Shown here: positions 1-8,055 of the stretch, piece after piece
How the letters are laid out: each line of letters starts with the position of its first letter
Position numbering within the stretch: position 1 is the first letter of the stretch
DNA from: Mumia sp. Pv4-285
GTDB lineage: Bacteria; Actinomycetota; Actinomycetes; Propionibacteriales; Nocardioidaceae
Length of the DNA stretch: 64,000 nucleotides
Assembly (NCBI RefSeq): GCF_041320275.1
Contig: NZ_CP162023.1
Span: 2,728,001 to 2,792,000, forward strand
Direction of reading: 5' to 3'
Translations under genes and position numbers: made by a program
Notes under the pieces: generated by a model
What the model saw: the letters and a program-made list of their open reading frames with translations, nothing else
Told to the model about the DNA's origin: nothing
Databases searched by the model: none

Positions 1-1449
1 GGGCGTGAACAGCCAGATCCACGCCGCGTTGTTCACGAGGTCGTCGGAGATCTGGGTGTAGATCTGCTTGCGCTCGGCCTCGTCGGTGGTGGCGATCCCC
101 TGGGCGAAGAGGGTGTCGAGGGCGGGCGAGCCGTAGCCGGCGACCTTGGCGTAGCTGCCGTTGGACGTGAAGTAGCGGGCGTACATCGTGTTGGGATCTG
201 CGCTGCCGGCGTTCTGGGCGATGGCGGCGTCGAAGTCACCGGCGAGCCACTTCTCGACGTACTCGTTGGAGTCGAGCGTCTCCACGTTGACCTTGATGCC
301 GATCTTGCCGAGCTGCGCCTGGATGTTCTGCGCCTCGTCGACCGCGGTCGAGTAGAGGCCCTGCGACGTCATCAGGTCGAGCGTGAACCCACCGGCCTTG
401 CCCGCCTTCTCCAGGTAGCTCTTCGCCTTGTCGAGATCCTGCTCGGGGCACGGCTGCGCCTCGGGGTCGGAGCGGTAGTCCGGGGACGTGATCGGACCCG
501 TGACGTCACCCGAGCCGAGCGCCGCCGAGTCGACGACGTCCTTTCGGGAGATCGCGCACTGGATGGCCAGTCGCGTGTTGACGTCGGACAGGACCGGGGA
601 CGCCGCGCGCAGCTGGAGCACGTGGTACTGGAGCGAGTCGACCGGCGTGGTCTTCACCTTGTCCGACGTGGCGGACTTCGCGGTCACCGGGTTGTCGAAG
701 ACGGCCAGGTCGACGGACCCGGTCTTGAGCGCCGAGACCATCGCCTGGTCGTCCGGGATGATGCGGAACTCGAGCGTCTTCGCGCCCGGCGTGCCGGCGT
801 AGTAGTCGGGGTTGGCCTTGAGCGTGATCGACTCGTTGGCCGTACGGCTGTCGAACGCGTACGGGCCGGACCCGACCGGCTTGGTCTCGAGACTCTCGAC
901 GCTCACGTCCGACGGGACGATCGACGTGTTCACGAGGCTCAGGCCGGAGACGAACGAGGCGTCGGGCTGCTTGAGGTTCACGACGACCGTCGTGGGGTCG
1001 GGGGTCTCGATCGAGGCGACCGAGGCGAGGTACGAGGCGGAGCTCGCGTTCGACGCGGGGTCCATGATCTTCTCGTACGTGTACTTCACGTCCTCGGAGT
1101 CGAGCGCCGAGCCGTCGGAGAAGGTCAGCCCGTCCTGGAGCGTGAACGTGTAGGTCCGGCCGTCGTCGCTCACCTCGGGCAGCGCCGCCAGGCCGTCGAC
1201 GGGTGCGCTGTTCTCGTCGGTGTTGAGCAGCGGGCTGTAGATCTGCGAGAGAACCTGGATCGACTGCTCCGAGGTCGCCGTCCACGGCACCATCTGCGTC
1301 GGGTCGGCGGTGATCCCGAAGACCATCGCTCCGTCGCTGTCGCCACCCGAGCCCGAGCCACCGGAGCAGCCTGCCACCAGCAGGGCGGCGGCCAGCGCCG
1401 TCGTACCCGTGGCCAGCGCGCGACGTCCGTGACGGTTGTGCTTGTTCAC
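1..1449 (-). CDS. ABC transporter substrate-binding lipoprotein, peptide/nickel family (SBP_bac_5), 3' end outside window
   Basis: This is the extracellular binding component of an oligopeptide or dipeptide-type ABC importer, anchored to the membrane by a lipid. Reading back from the GTG at 1447-1449 gives a basic N-terminus, a hydrophobic stretch and the lipobox LLVAGC with Cys28, followed by a Gly/Ser-rich linker. Family-typical segments follow, such as TFTLQDGLTFSDGSALDSED and KPVGSGPYAF. The frame stays open for 483 codons to base 1, so the C-terminus and probably the permease genes lie outside the window. The gene is divergent from an RpiR regulator. MurR/RpiR-type control makes an amino-sugar or muropeptide substrate possible, but nothing here proves it. 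Confidence 0.9.
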   Translation of the reverse strand, partial: MNKHNRHGRRALATGTTALAAALLVAGCSGGSGSGGDSDGAMVFGITADPTQMVPWTATSEQSIQVLSQIYSPLLNTDENSAPVDGLAALPEVSDDGRTYTFTLQDGLTFSDGSALDSEDVKYTYEKIMDPASNASSASYLASVASIETPDPTTVVVNLKQPDASFVSGLSLVNTSIVPSDVSVESLETKPVGSGPYAFDSRTANESITLKANPDYYAGTPGAKTLEFRIIPDDQAMVSALKTGSVDLAVFDNPVTAKSATSDKVKTTPVDSLQYHVLQLRAASPVLSDVNTRLAIQCAISRKDVVDSAALGSGDVTGPITSPDYRSDPEAQPCPEQDLDKAKSYLEKAGKAGGFTLDLMTSQGLYSTAVDEAQNIQAQLGKIGIKVNVETLDSNEYVEKWLAGDFDAAIAQNAGSADPNTMYARYFTSNGSYAKVAGYGSPALDTLFAQGIATTDEAERKQIYTQISDDLVNNAAWIWLFTP

Positions 1450-1559
1450 CGGTCCTCCTCGTTCCGCCCGACACCACCTGGTGAGCCGGGTCACTGGTCT
1501 GTCCCCTTCCCGACACTATGGCAAAGAGTTTCCGCATGGCTAGGCCAGGGGTAAATTGT

Positions 1560-1573
1560 TTTCGCAACCGAAA
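1560..1573. promoter_or_regulatory. Possible RpiR operator (TTTCG-N4-CGAAA)
   Basis: A perfect 5-bp inverted repeat, TTTCG CAAC CGAAA, lies in the 209-bp divergent region between the solute-binding protein gene and the RpiR gene. RpiR-family proteins bind short dyads in such positions. It is AT-richer than its surroundings, but a 5-bp arm can occur by chance. Confidence 0.3.
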
Positions 1574-1658
1574 TACGGCCCCGGCGCGCCGGAACAGAGA
1601 GACTGTCCACGCCGCTACGGTGACCACGCCGCTACGGACCGCGACGAGAGGCTGGCTG

Positions 1659-2525
1659 ATGACAGAGGACATCTTGGTGCGGCTGCGCCAAGCGCTGCCC
1701 GGCCTCCGGCCGAGCGAGCAGAGGATCGCCAAGGCAGCGCTCGACGCCCCCGCGGAGGTGGCCGGTCTCGGCATCACGGACCTCGCCGCACGGTGCTCGA
1801 CGTCGGCGGCCACGGTCGTACGGTTCTGCAAGAGCATCGGGTTCGACGGCTATCGGGCGTTCTCGCTCGCGCTGGCACGGGCGAGCGCCGGCGAATCGGG
1901 GCGCCGCGTGCAGTTCGGGGTGTCCGAGGGCGACATCGACCCGTCGGACTCGACGCGTGAGGTCGTCCGCAAGCTCGCGTTCCAGGAGGCTCGCGCGGTC
2001 GAGGAGACGGCTGAGCAGCTCGATCTCGAGCAGCTCGATCGTGTGGTCGCGGCGATCTCCGAGGCGCCCGTCGTGGACGTGTATGGGTCGGCGTCGAGCG
2101 GGCTGGCGGCCCAGGACCTGCAGCAGAAGCTTCGCCGCATCGGCCACCAGGTCAACGCCTGGACCGACCCGCACCTCGCGCTCACGAGTGCCGCGGTCCT
2201 CTCCGACGACTCGGTCGCGATCGCGTTCTCCCACTCGGGCGAGACCGAGGAGTCGATCTCGGCGCTGAGGACCGCTGCGTCGCGCGGGGCGTTCACGGTG
2301 GCGGTCACGAACTTTCCCGAGTCACCGCTGGCGCACCTGGCCGACGCGACGCTGACGACGGTGTCGCGGGAGACGCGGTTCCGGTACGGGGCGATGTCGA
2401 GCCGCATGGCGCAGCTGATGATCGTCGACGTGATCTTTCTGGGGGTGGCCCAGCGGCATCCGGAGAGCGTGTCGGCGTCGCTGTCGGCAACCTTCGCTGC
2501 TGTTGCGGACCGGCGTGTGCGCTAG
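1659..2525 (+). CDS. MurR/RpiR family transcriptional regulator
   Basis: This 288-residue protein has the two-domain plan of RpiR regulators. An N-terminal helix-turn-helix (residues about 1-77, with DLAARCSTSAATVVRFCKSIGF) is followed by a C-terminal SIS sugar-phosphate-binding domain (about 125-260, with VDVYGSASSGLAAQDLQ and AFSHSGETEE). The ATG at 1659 was chosen because the family domain begins immediately after it. The gene is divergent from the solute-binding protein gene and probably controls it in response to a phosphorylated sugar or amino sugar. Its stop overlaps the stop of the convergent acetyltransferase gene by 4 bp. Confidence 0.93.
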   Translation: MTEDILVRLRQALPGLRPSEQRIAKAALDAPAEVAGLGITDLAARCSTSAATVVRFCKSIGFDGYRAFSLALARASAGESGRRVQFGVSEGDIDPSDSTREVVRKLAFQEARAVEETAEQLDLEQLDRVVAAISEAPVVDVYGSASSGLAAQDLQQKLRRIGHQVNAWTDPHLALTSAAVLSDDSVAIAFSHSGETEESISALRTAASRGAFTVAVTNFPESPLAHLADATLTTVSRETRFRYGAMSSRMAQLMIVDVIFLGVAQRHPESVSASLSATFAAVADRRVR

Positions 2526-3007
2526 AGGTCTTTGACCATCCGGGCCTGCGGCTGCCCCCACTCGGAAAGCGTCGCTGTCTCGCCAGTGAGGGTCCAACCC
2601 CGCTTCTCGTAGAAGGCGATGGACGGTGCGTTGGCAGCGAAGACCCACGGGGTGGCTCGTGTCGCTCCGCTCTCGCGCAGCCGCTCTTCGATGGTCGCGA
2701 TGAGTCGCCGTCCGACTCCGACACCCTGCGCCGACGGGTCCACGTAGAGCGACGCGAGGTAGCCCTCGTCCGCGCTCGGCATCGAGTACGACGCGACGCC
2801 GACGAGGTCATCGTCGTGGATGTCGACGAGGACGGTGAGGGCCGGGTTGTCCAGCGCGGTGACCCAGAGGCTGTGGGCGCTCTCCGGGGTGATCCGGTCG
2901 ACGATCTCAGCCGGAAGGTCGCGCCGGTAGCTGATCGTCCAGCAGTCGAGGAACACGCTCACGATGGCGTCGAGGTCGTCTGCGCGTGCCTGCCGGAGGC
3001 CGTCCAT
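2522..3007 (-). CDS. GNAT family N-acetyltransferase
   Basis: This 161-residue cytoplasmic protein has the single GNAT fold and would transfer an acetyl group from acetyl-CoA to an unknown amine. The acetyl-CoA pyrophosphate loop is seen as VDPSAQGVGVGRRLI at about residues 100-114. A typical C-terminal segment, NAPSIAFYEKRGW, follows. The length is normal for the family. The gene stands alone and is convergent with the RpiR gene, so context gives no substrate. Confidence 0.9.
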   Translation of the reverse strand: MDGLRQARADDLDAIVSVFLDCWTISYRRDLPAEIVDRITPESAHSLWVTALDNPALTVLVDIHDDDLVGVASYSMPSADEGYLASLYVDPSAQGVGVGRRLIATIEERLRESGATRATPWVFAANAPSIAFYEKRGWTLTGETATLSEWGQPQARMVKDL

Positions 3008-3101
3008 CGGGCCACCCTAGGCGCAGTTGTCCACAGGCCGGTCGTCGGCGCCCGCGCAGACGCGTGCTCCGCCACTACCTTCGCTCTGACGAGGAGGTGG
3101 C

Positions 3102-4220
3102 ATGACGGTTCTGTTCGCGGACTACCCGGCACGACCCGAGGACGTCGTACGGTCGGCCGAGGCGTTGACGCTGCGCTCGGGCGACGTGCGCGAGGTTGCG
3201 CGGGAGGTGTCTGCGCAGGTGCGGCGCGCACGGGTCCACACCGCCGGCAGCCTGCCCGAGCTCATCGACGCGCTTGCGTCGACGCCGGCCACCATCGGTG
3301 ATCGACTGCACGAGGCCGGCACCTTCGCGTCGTCCGTGCTGCACGCGTGGGCGCTCGCCGTCGCCCTGTACGACGGGGGCTGCGCGATCCTCAACGAAGA
3401 GCTCGAGATCGCCGTGGCTCGAGGGTTCGGCATTCCGGAGCCGCGGTCGGGCGACCGCGTCGACCCGTCGACCTACACCGCGTACGACGACGCGATGGCG
3501 TCCGCGCGCGCGGCCAAGGTCGCTGCCCTGAACCGGCGGCACGCGGTCCTCGAGGAGGCGCTCGACGATGCCGCCCGCCGGCTCGCTTCATTGCTCGACC
3601 GAGGGCCGACCGACGATGGCTGGCGGAGGCTCGGGTCTCTCGGTCCTGTGCCTGCGGCGTACGCGCCGCCGCCCACGGCTGTGCCGAACGGCGGTGGCGA
3701 TGACCCGGCGATCACCGCACTGACTCTGCTGATCGGCGATCCACGTGCGTGCGTCGGAGACGACGCGAGCATCCCGGAGTGTCTGCTCGAGCTCGCAGCG
3801 CTCGTCGGACCGCTGAAGGCACTGAAGCTCAAGAAGGCGCTGAAGGCCCTCGACGAGCTGGACGACGCGAAGGACGCCAAGAACGCCACCGAAGCCGCCG
3901 CGCGCCGAGCCGACCATCTACGGAAGAATCCGCCTGAGACGATTCGGATCGGCGACCGCGACCTGCCTGGAGTGCCAAAGCGAGCGTCCGGCACCCTGGC
4001 AAAGAACCGCAAGGGGCTCATCTACGAGCTCGGTGAGATTCCGCCAGACTTCGATCGCCGCGTCAAGAAGATCCGCATCATGGATCCGAAGTATCAAGAC
4101 GAGTTTGCCTATCCAGGCGGCTACTCGTCATACCTCAACGAGATCGGGCAGGTAGTCGATCCATTTACAGGCAGAACGATTCGAAAGGACAATCCTCTGT
4201 GGCACATCCCGATCGACTGA
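3102..4220 (+). CDS. Putative secreted polymorphic toxin (helical N-terminal domain, variable C-terminal tip)
   Basis: No firm family was recognised. The 372-residue protein starts at an ATG behind a strong RBS (GAGGAGG). Residues 1-170 are predicted to be helical and resemble the long WXG100/LXG-like secretion regions of type VII effectors. Residues 170-205 are rich in Pro and Gly, and 230-270 form a charged helical stretch. The last 80 residues are a compact polar tip with YPGGYSSYLNEIGQ, VDPFTGRTI and NPLWHIP, a layout common in polymorphic toxin tips. The DNA for the tip is visibly AT-richer than the rest. The next gene overlaps by 22 bp and is the likely immunity gene. No ESX secretion genes lie in the window. 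The toxin role is inferred. Confidence 0.5.
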   Translation: MTVLFADYPARPEDVVRSAEALTLRSGDVREVAREVSAQVRRARVHTAGSLPELIDALASTPATIGDRLHEAGTFASSVLHAWALAVALYDGGCAILNEELEIAVARGFGIPEPRSGDRVDPSTYTAYDDAMASARAAKVAALNRRHAVLEEALDDAARRLASLLDRGPTDDGWRRLGSLGPVPAAYAPPPTAVPNGGGDDPAITALTLLIGDPRACVGDDASIPECLLELAALVGPLKALKLKKALKALDELDDAKDAKNATEAAARRADHLRKNPPETIRIGDRDLPGVPKRASGTLAKNRKGLIYELGEIPPDFDRRVKKIRIMDPKYQDEFAYPGGYSSYLNEIGQVVDPFTGRTIRKDNPLWHIPID

Positions 4221-4741
4221 CTCCCCTGGTCCTCGAGGACCTCATGGGTGCTGATGTACGCCCGCCGAAGAACACCGAGCGGCCAGAGGTTGATCCGCTA
4301 GTGGACGCCGACGCCATGGAGGAAGCGCAACTGCTCGACGTTCGCATCGATGCTCTGCGCCGAACGGTGGGTCTGCTGTTCGAACTGCGCGTCGCGATGA
4401 ACCTGCGGCACTCCGACGTCGCCGTAGTGATCGCGCACGGAGTGCGTGACTTCGCATTCGAGCCACACCGGTGGTATCCGAAGCTGACTGCCTGGTCAGT
4501 CGGGATCTGGACACCGAGTGCATCAAACGAATACTTCAATCTGGAGTTCGGCATGGACCCCGATGCGGACTGTCGGCTCGTGGCCGACCGTGCCTGCTTT
4601 TACGGCGTCGAGGTCCCCGGCCTTCCAGCGAACCCGCCCGACTACACGACGTACGACGACGACCTGATTCGCAGCGGGCTCCCCTCATGGCAGTCGCAGT
4701 TCACGCTCGTCAACGCGACGACGTTCGAAGGCGCCCAGTAG
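4199..4741 (+). CDS. Candidate immunity protein for the upstream toxin
   Basis: This 180-residue acidic cytoplasmic protein has no recognised family. It starts at GTG 4199, inside the end of the toxin gene. An in-frame ATG at 4244 would give 165 residues. The overlap, small size, acidity, lack of a signal peptide and AT-richer codons shared with the toxin tip are what immunity genes usually show. The middle of the protein (AVVIAHGVRDFAFEPHRW and WSVGIWTP) looks like alternating beta strands. The assignment rests on position and composition, not on homology. Confidence 0.5.
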   Translation: MAHPDRLTPLVLEDLMGADVRPPKNTERPEVDPLVDADAMEEAQLLDVRIDALRRTVGLLFELRVAMNLRHSDVAVVIAHGVRDFAFEPHRWYPKLTAWSVGIWTPSASNEYFNLEFGMDPDADCRLVADRACFYGVEVPGLPANPPDYTTYDDDLIRSGLPSWQSQFTLVNATTFEGAQ

Positions 4742-4767
4742 TACGGCGTACTAGTACGGCGTACTAC
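4738..4767. repeat. Double palindrome, two tandem AGTACGGCGTACT units
   Basis: Two identical 13-bp units, each a palindrome around a central base, lie head to tail at 4740-4752 and 4753-4765. The whole 30 bp is itself a palindrome apart from the two centres. The first unit starts inside the stop codon of the immunity candidate. A T-run follows, so it could end transcription between the two convergent genes. A close copy at 27141-27168 sits in front of a TetR gene, which suggests a protein-binding site instead. Confidence 0.6.
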
Positions 4768-4778
4768 TTTTCGCGCGA

Positions 4779-5513
4779 CTACCCCAACGCTTGCGCGGAG
4801 GTCGCCCACAGCATCCACACCGCACCGCCCGCGCACGCGGCGGTCGCGAGCCAGAACGACGCGAGCCACACCGACGCAGGCACCCGCGTCAGCATCTCGA
4901 GCGCAACGGCATCGGACTCGCCGCGACTCCGGTGCCACTGCCGGCTGCGCCACGTGTCGACGACCGCCCGGAATCCGCCGAGCACGAGAAACGCGCCGAC
5001 ACCCACCGCCGTACCGCTCTGAACGCCCTCGCTCCCCCACCACCACAGCGCGCCCGCCCCGGCGACGCACGCGAGCAGCACCAGAACCGTGAACGCACTG
5101 CGCGCCCAGAACAAGCACACTGCAAACAGGATCGCGAGGACGAACAACCCAGGTGCGGCCCAACCGCGGACGGCCACAAGCACCGCGAGCAGTCCCGCGA
5201 TCGCTGGCGCCGGGTAGCCCGCCCACGCACAGACGACCATCCCGAACCCGCTCGACTTGCCCCGTGTGTGGGTGACGCCGGACGCGTCGAGGCGAATACG
5301 CAGCGCAGTCAGCTTGCGACCCGCGAACACACCACCCAGTGCATGCCCGAGCTCATGCGCGACGGTCACGACCACACTCGTGCGGCGCCACTGCGGGTCG
5401 ACGACCAACGCCGCGGCGATCCCGACCGCGAACGCCCACACGGCGACATCGGTCGACGTGAACGCCGTGGGATCGGTCGTCGCGAGGCGCGAGATGACAT
5501 CGTCCGTGGTCAC
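4779..5513 (-). CDS. M50 family (M50B-like) membrane metallopeptidase
   Basis: This 244-residue integral membrane protein carries the zinc-binding HELGH motif at residues 53-57, next to a hydrophobic segment, as in site-2-protease-like M50B peptidases. About five further hydrophobic segments follow. The first half resembles actinobacterial M50B proteins, which usually have 230-260 residues. The start is GTG 5513. The gene lies 27 bp downstream of the YjbR-family gene on the same strand, so the two may be co-transcribed. The substrate is unknown. It is convergent with the toxin/immunity pair, but nothing shows that it acts with them. Confidence 0.85.
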   Translation of the reverse strand: MTTDDVISRLATTDPTAFTSTDVAVWAFAVGIAAALVVDPQWRRTSVVVTVAHELGHALGGVFAGRKLTALRIRLDASGVTHTRGKSSGFGMVVCAWAGYPAPAIAGLLAVLVAVRGWAAPGLFVLAILFAVCLFWARSAFTVLVLLACVAGAGALWWWGSEGVQSGTAVGVGAFLVLGGFRAVVDTWRSRQWHRSRGESDAVALEMLTRVPASVWLASFWLATAACAGGAVWMLWATSAQALG

Positions 5514-5540
5514 GCCTCGACCCTAGGCGGTGAGCCTCTG

Positions 5541-5948
5541 CTACTCCTGAGACAGGGCGTCGAGCTCGGCGATCTTGCGCTTGGGCGCGATCAGTCGGTA
5601 CGAGGCATCGACGAGCTCGGCGACCTCGCCCCAGTCCACCTCGGGGTCCGCCAGGTCGAGAGCGCGCCAGCCGAACGGCCCGTAGTAGGCGGGGAGGAAG
5701 AACCGCGGATCCTCGTCGATCGCCTGCAACTCCGACTCGTCGACCTTCACGATCAATGCGCTGCCGACCCGGCGGTGCTCGCCCGGTCGCAGCTTCTCCG
5801 AACCACCGAATGCGGCGAAGATCTTGCCGCACCGAAACGTCGGCCGCCCGTGTGAAACTCGCTCCTCCGCACCGGGGAAGCCGAAGCAGATCTTGCGGAG
5901 CTCCGCCAGCCCTGGGTCGTCGTCGCTGTACATCACCGGATGCGCCAT
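5541..5948 (-). CDS. MmcQ/YjbR family protein (DUF419)
   Basis: This 135-residue cytoplasmic protein matches the MmcQ/YjbR family, known from CyaY-like structures and of unclear function. Recognisable parts are GFPGAEERVSHGRPTFRCGK, the short strand IFAAF, and the segment PAYYGPFGWRALDL. A longer open frame continues upstream to 6200, but it would overlap the lipoprotein gene on the other strand and has no family sequence. The ATG at 5948 was therefore taken. Another ATG lies five codons inside. Confidence 0.88.
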   Translation of the reverse strand: MAHPVMYSDDDPGLAELRKICFGFPGAEERVSHGRPTFRCGKIFAAFGGSEKLRPGEHRRVGSALIVKVDESELQAIDEDPRFFLPAYYGPFGWRALDLADPEVDWGEVAELVDASYRLIAPKRKIAELDALSQE

Positions 5949-6051
5949 AGCCCGATCCAACCATTCACCGCGGACAGCTGCCGAGCCGTCGTCCACAGTC
6001 CGTGGGACAGGGTCTTTCGGCGTGAACCGCAGTGCCACTACGTTTCTCGCC

Positions 6052-6612
6052 ATGATGTACGCCCGGGTGGCCGCGGCCACGCTGGTCCTGCTCGCCGTCG
6101 CTGCATGCTCCGGAGGCGACCCGGCCGATGGAGAGCCGACGACCGCGGGTACGCCGAGCGCCTCCCCGTCGCCCACACCGACGCTCGCGCCCCCAACCAT
6201 CCCACCCGAAGCGCAGGAGCACAGCGCCGACGGAGCCGCCGCCTTCGTGAAGTACTACGTCTCGCTCGTGAACTACGCGGCGACATCCGGCGACACGACT
6301 CCGCTCAGTTCAAATGCCAGTTCCAATTGCGGCAGCTGCACTCGCCTCGCGGACCGATACGCAACGATCTACAGAGGAGGTGGCAGCTCGGAGAATCCCA
6401 AATGGGCAGCCAATGTCACTTCCAGTCAGCTGATCGATGGAGCCTTCTTCGTGACCGTCGACCTGTCGACTGCTGCACACCGATGGCGACGGACCGCTGA
6501 TGCCCGATTCACGGAGGTTCCAGCGGGAAGACACGCAGACATCTACAGCGTGAAGTGGACCGGCACCAACTGGACGATCGACCGCCTAGTACCGCAGGAA
6601 GTCCCGGAATGA
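6052..6612 (+). CDS. DUF6318-like lipoprotein
   Basis: This 186-residue protein has a short signal peptide ending in the lipobox VAAC (Cys19), then a Ser/Thr/Pro linker. A conserved-looking folded part begins at about residue 50 (EHSADGAAAFVKYYVSLVNYAATSGD). That part, with paired cysteines in SNCGSCTRL, matches the DUF6318 lipoproteins found in Nocardioidaceae. The start is ATG 6052, with a second ATG right after it. No clear RBS is visible. The stop codon overlaps the start of the next gene (ATGA), so the two are translationally coupled. The function is unknown. Confidence 0.8.
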   Translation: MMYARVAAATLVLLAVAACSGGDPADGEPTTAGTPSASPSPTPTLAPPTIPPEAQEHSADGAAAFVKYYVSLVNYAATSGDTTPLSSNASSNCGSCTRLADRYATIYRGGGSSENPKWAANVTSSQLIDGAFFVTVDLSTAAHRWRRTADARFTEVPAGRHADIYSVKWTGTNWTIDRLVPQEVPE

Positions 6613-7379
6613 TCCTGGCAGCGCTGGTTCTGGCAATTGCGACGTCCCCCGGAGTTGACGTAGTGCCCGATGATCCACACGACCAGGTCCAGATGGATGA
6701 CGAGATCAAGCCGGCTCCCGGTGAATCAAACACCGGTCAGAAGCCACACACCGGCGGCAAGACCGAGTTCCGCTACACGCCGACCTGTACACCTGGCGAC
6801 GGCACCGACACGACGTGCAGCGTCGCGTACACCTGTCCGCCGGACCAGGTCCGCTACAACGTCTGGCGACGTGAGCCCGGCGGTGAGTGGCAACCGAGCG
6901 GCACGGTCTGCCGGGGCGGATCCGACGCGGCCGAGACCCCCGTAGTCACCGCCGCCGACGTCCTCCGCGAGGTCCGCCGCCTCCCGCTCCCACGCGTCGC
7001 GATCAGCATCCAACCCGCCGGCCGGACGCTCGTGAACCTCGACACCGTCTTCTCGACCACGCCCCCGACGTTCGACCACACCATCACCATCCTCGAACAG
7101 CGCGTCGACGTCACCGCGACGCCACGCAGCTACACGTGGCACTACGGCGACGGCTCCACCGAGACCACCGACGGCCCGGGCCGTCCGTACCCCGCGACCG
7201 ACATCACCCACCGCTACACCGACGCCGGTCAGACCGTACGCCCGAGGGTCAGCGTGACCTTCACCATCAGCTACAGCGTCGACGGCGGACCGACCGAGAC
7301 TCTGGACGAGACCATCACGACCGACGGCCCCGCCGAGACGCTGACGACGCACGAGGCCGTCCCGGTCCTCACCGGGTAG
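6609..7379 (+). CDS. Secreted PKD-domain protein
   Basis: This 256-residue protein begins with a short hydrophobic N-terminus (MILAALVLAIATSPGVD) that looks like a signal peptide. Four cysteines at about residues 60-100 probably form disulfides outside the cell. Residues about 155-245 contain a PKD-type beta-sandwich with the signature YTWHYGDGS and HRYTDAGQ. It is coupled to the DUF6318 lipoprotein gene by a 4-bp overlap, which suggests a joint role at the cell surface. It ends 3 bp from the convergent K+ channel gene. Confidence 0.82.
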   Translation: MILAALVLAIATSPGVDVVPDDPHDQVQMDDEIKPAPGESNTGQKPHTGGKTEFRYTPTCTPGDGTDTTCSVAYTCPPDQVRYNVWRREPGGEWQPSGTVCRGGSDAAETPVVTAADVLREVRRLPLPRVAISIQPAGRTLVNLDTVFSTTPPTFDHTITILEQRVDVTATPRSYTWHYGDGSTETTDGPGRPYPATDITHRYTDAGQTVRPRVSVTFTISYSVDGGPTETLDETITTDGPAETLTTHEAVPVLTG

Positions 7380-7382
7380 CGG

Positions 7383-8045
7383 TCACTCGCCGCCGCGCCG
7401 CCGGCGGCTGACACCCGACACCGCGAGGGAGACGACGGTCACGAGATAGACCTGACCGATCAGCGCCTCGAACGCCACGAACATCTTGCCAAGATCCTTG
7501 GCAGGGGTGAGGTCACCGAATCCGGCGGTCGTGATGGTGGTGAAGCTGAAGTAAAAGTAGTCGACCCCAGGATTGCCGGACACGTCCTGCGCGAAGAAGC
7601 CACCCTGGACGTTGTCGAGAATCGCGAAGATCGCAGCGAACGCGAGCCCCACCAGCACGAAGACCGCAATGACGCCGAGCACGGCGTGGACATCGAGAGA
7701 CGGATCGTTGACCAAGTGCACGCCGATCGTCCCGATCGTGGCCAGACACAGCACGAGGACGATCGACGAGTACACGAGCTGGGCGGCGTCTTCGCCCGCC
7801 CACTGCGCTGCCCCCGATGCGATCACGGCGACGACGATGAGGACGAGCGACGCCCACACCACGCTCCGCCGCGCCCCCGACGTCCGCTGGGCGAACAGAA
7901 GCACAGCGCCGAGCAGCGCGGTGACCACGGGACGCAGTGCCGAGGCGTCGAGCGGGACGAAGAACATGACGACGAGAAGCAGGATCAGCACGAGCCCGTA
8001 GCGGTCGTGCCGCGGCGTACGTCTCTTGCGCTCGTCGGTGTCCAC
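7383..8045 (-). CDS. Two-pore-domain-like potassium channel protein (Ion_trans_2)
   Basis: This 220-residue membrane protein has about four hydrophobic segments in its first 140 residues. A pore loop and a last helix follow, as in small bacterial potassium channels. The selectivity filter reads TTAGFGDLTP at residues 172-181, whereas the usual form is TTVGYGD. The Ala and Phe replacements are known variants. There is no RCK domain and the tail is short and basic. The gene lies 10 bp downstream of a propeller gene on the same strand and may be co-transcribed with it. Confidence 0.85.
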   Translation of the reverse strand: MDTDERKRRTPRHDRYGLVLILLLVVMFFVPLDASALRPVVTALLGAVLLFAQRTSGARRSVVWASLVLIVVAVIASGAAQWAGEDAAQLVYSSIVLVLCLATIGTIGVHLVNDPSLDVHAVLGVIAVFVLVGLAFAAIFAILDNVQGGFFAQDVSGNPGVDYFYFSFTTITTAGFGDLTPAKDLGKMFVAFEALIGQVYLVTVVSLAVSGVSRRRRGGE

Positions 8046-8055
8046 GAACGGGAGC

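Noticed and set aside
506-1837. Long minus-strand frame across the start of the solute-binding protein gene
   Set aside because: It overlaps the binding-protein gene in another frame and the RpiR gene. Only the frame starting at 1449 gives a signal peptide, a lipobox and family motifs.
3102-4741. Complete type VII secretion system
   Set aside because: No EccC-type ATPase, EsxA/B pair, EccB/D/E or mycosin genes were found. Only a candidate effector is present.
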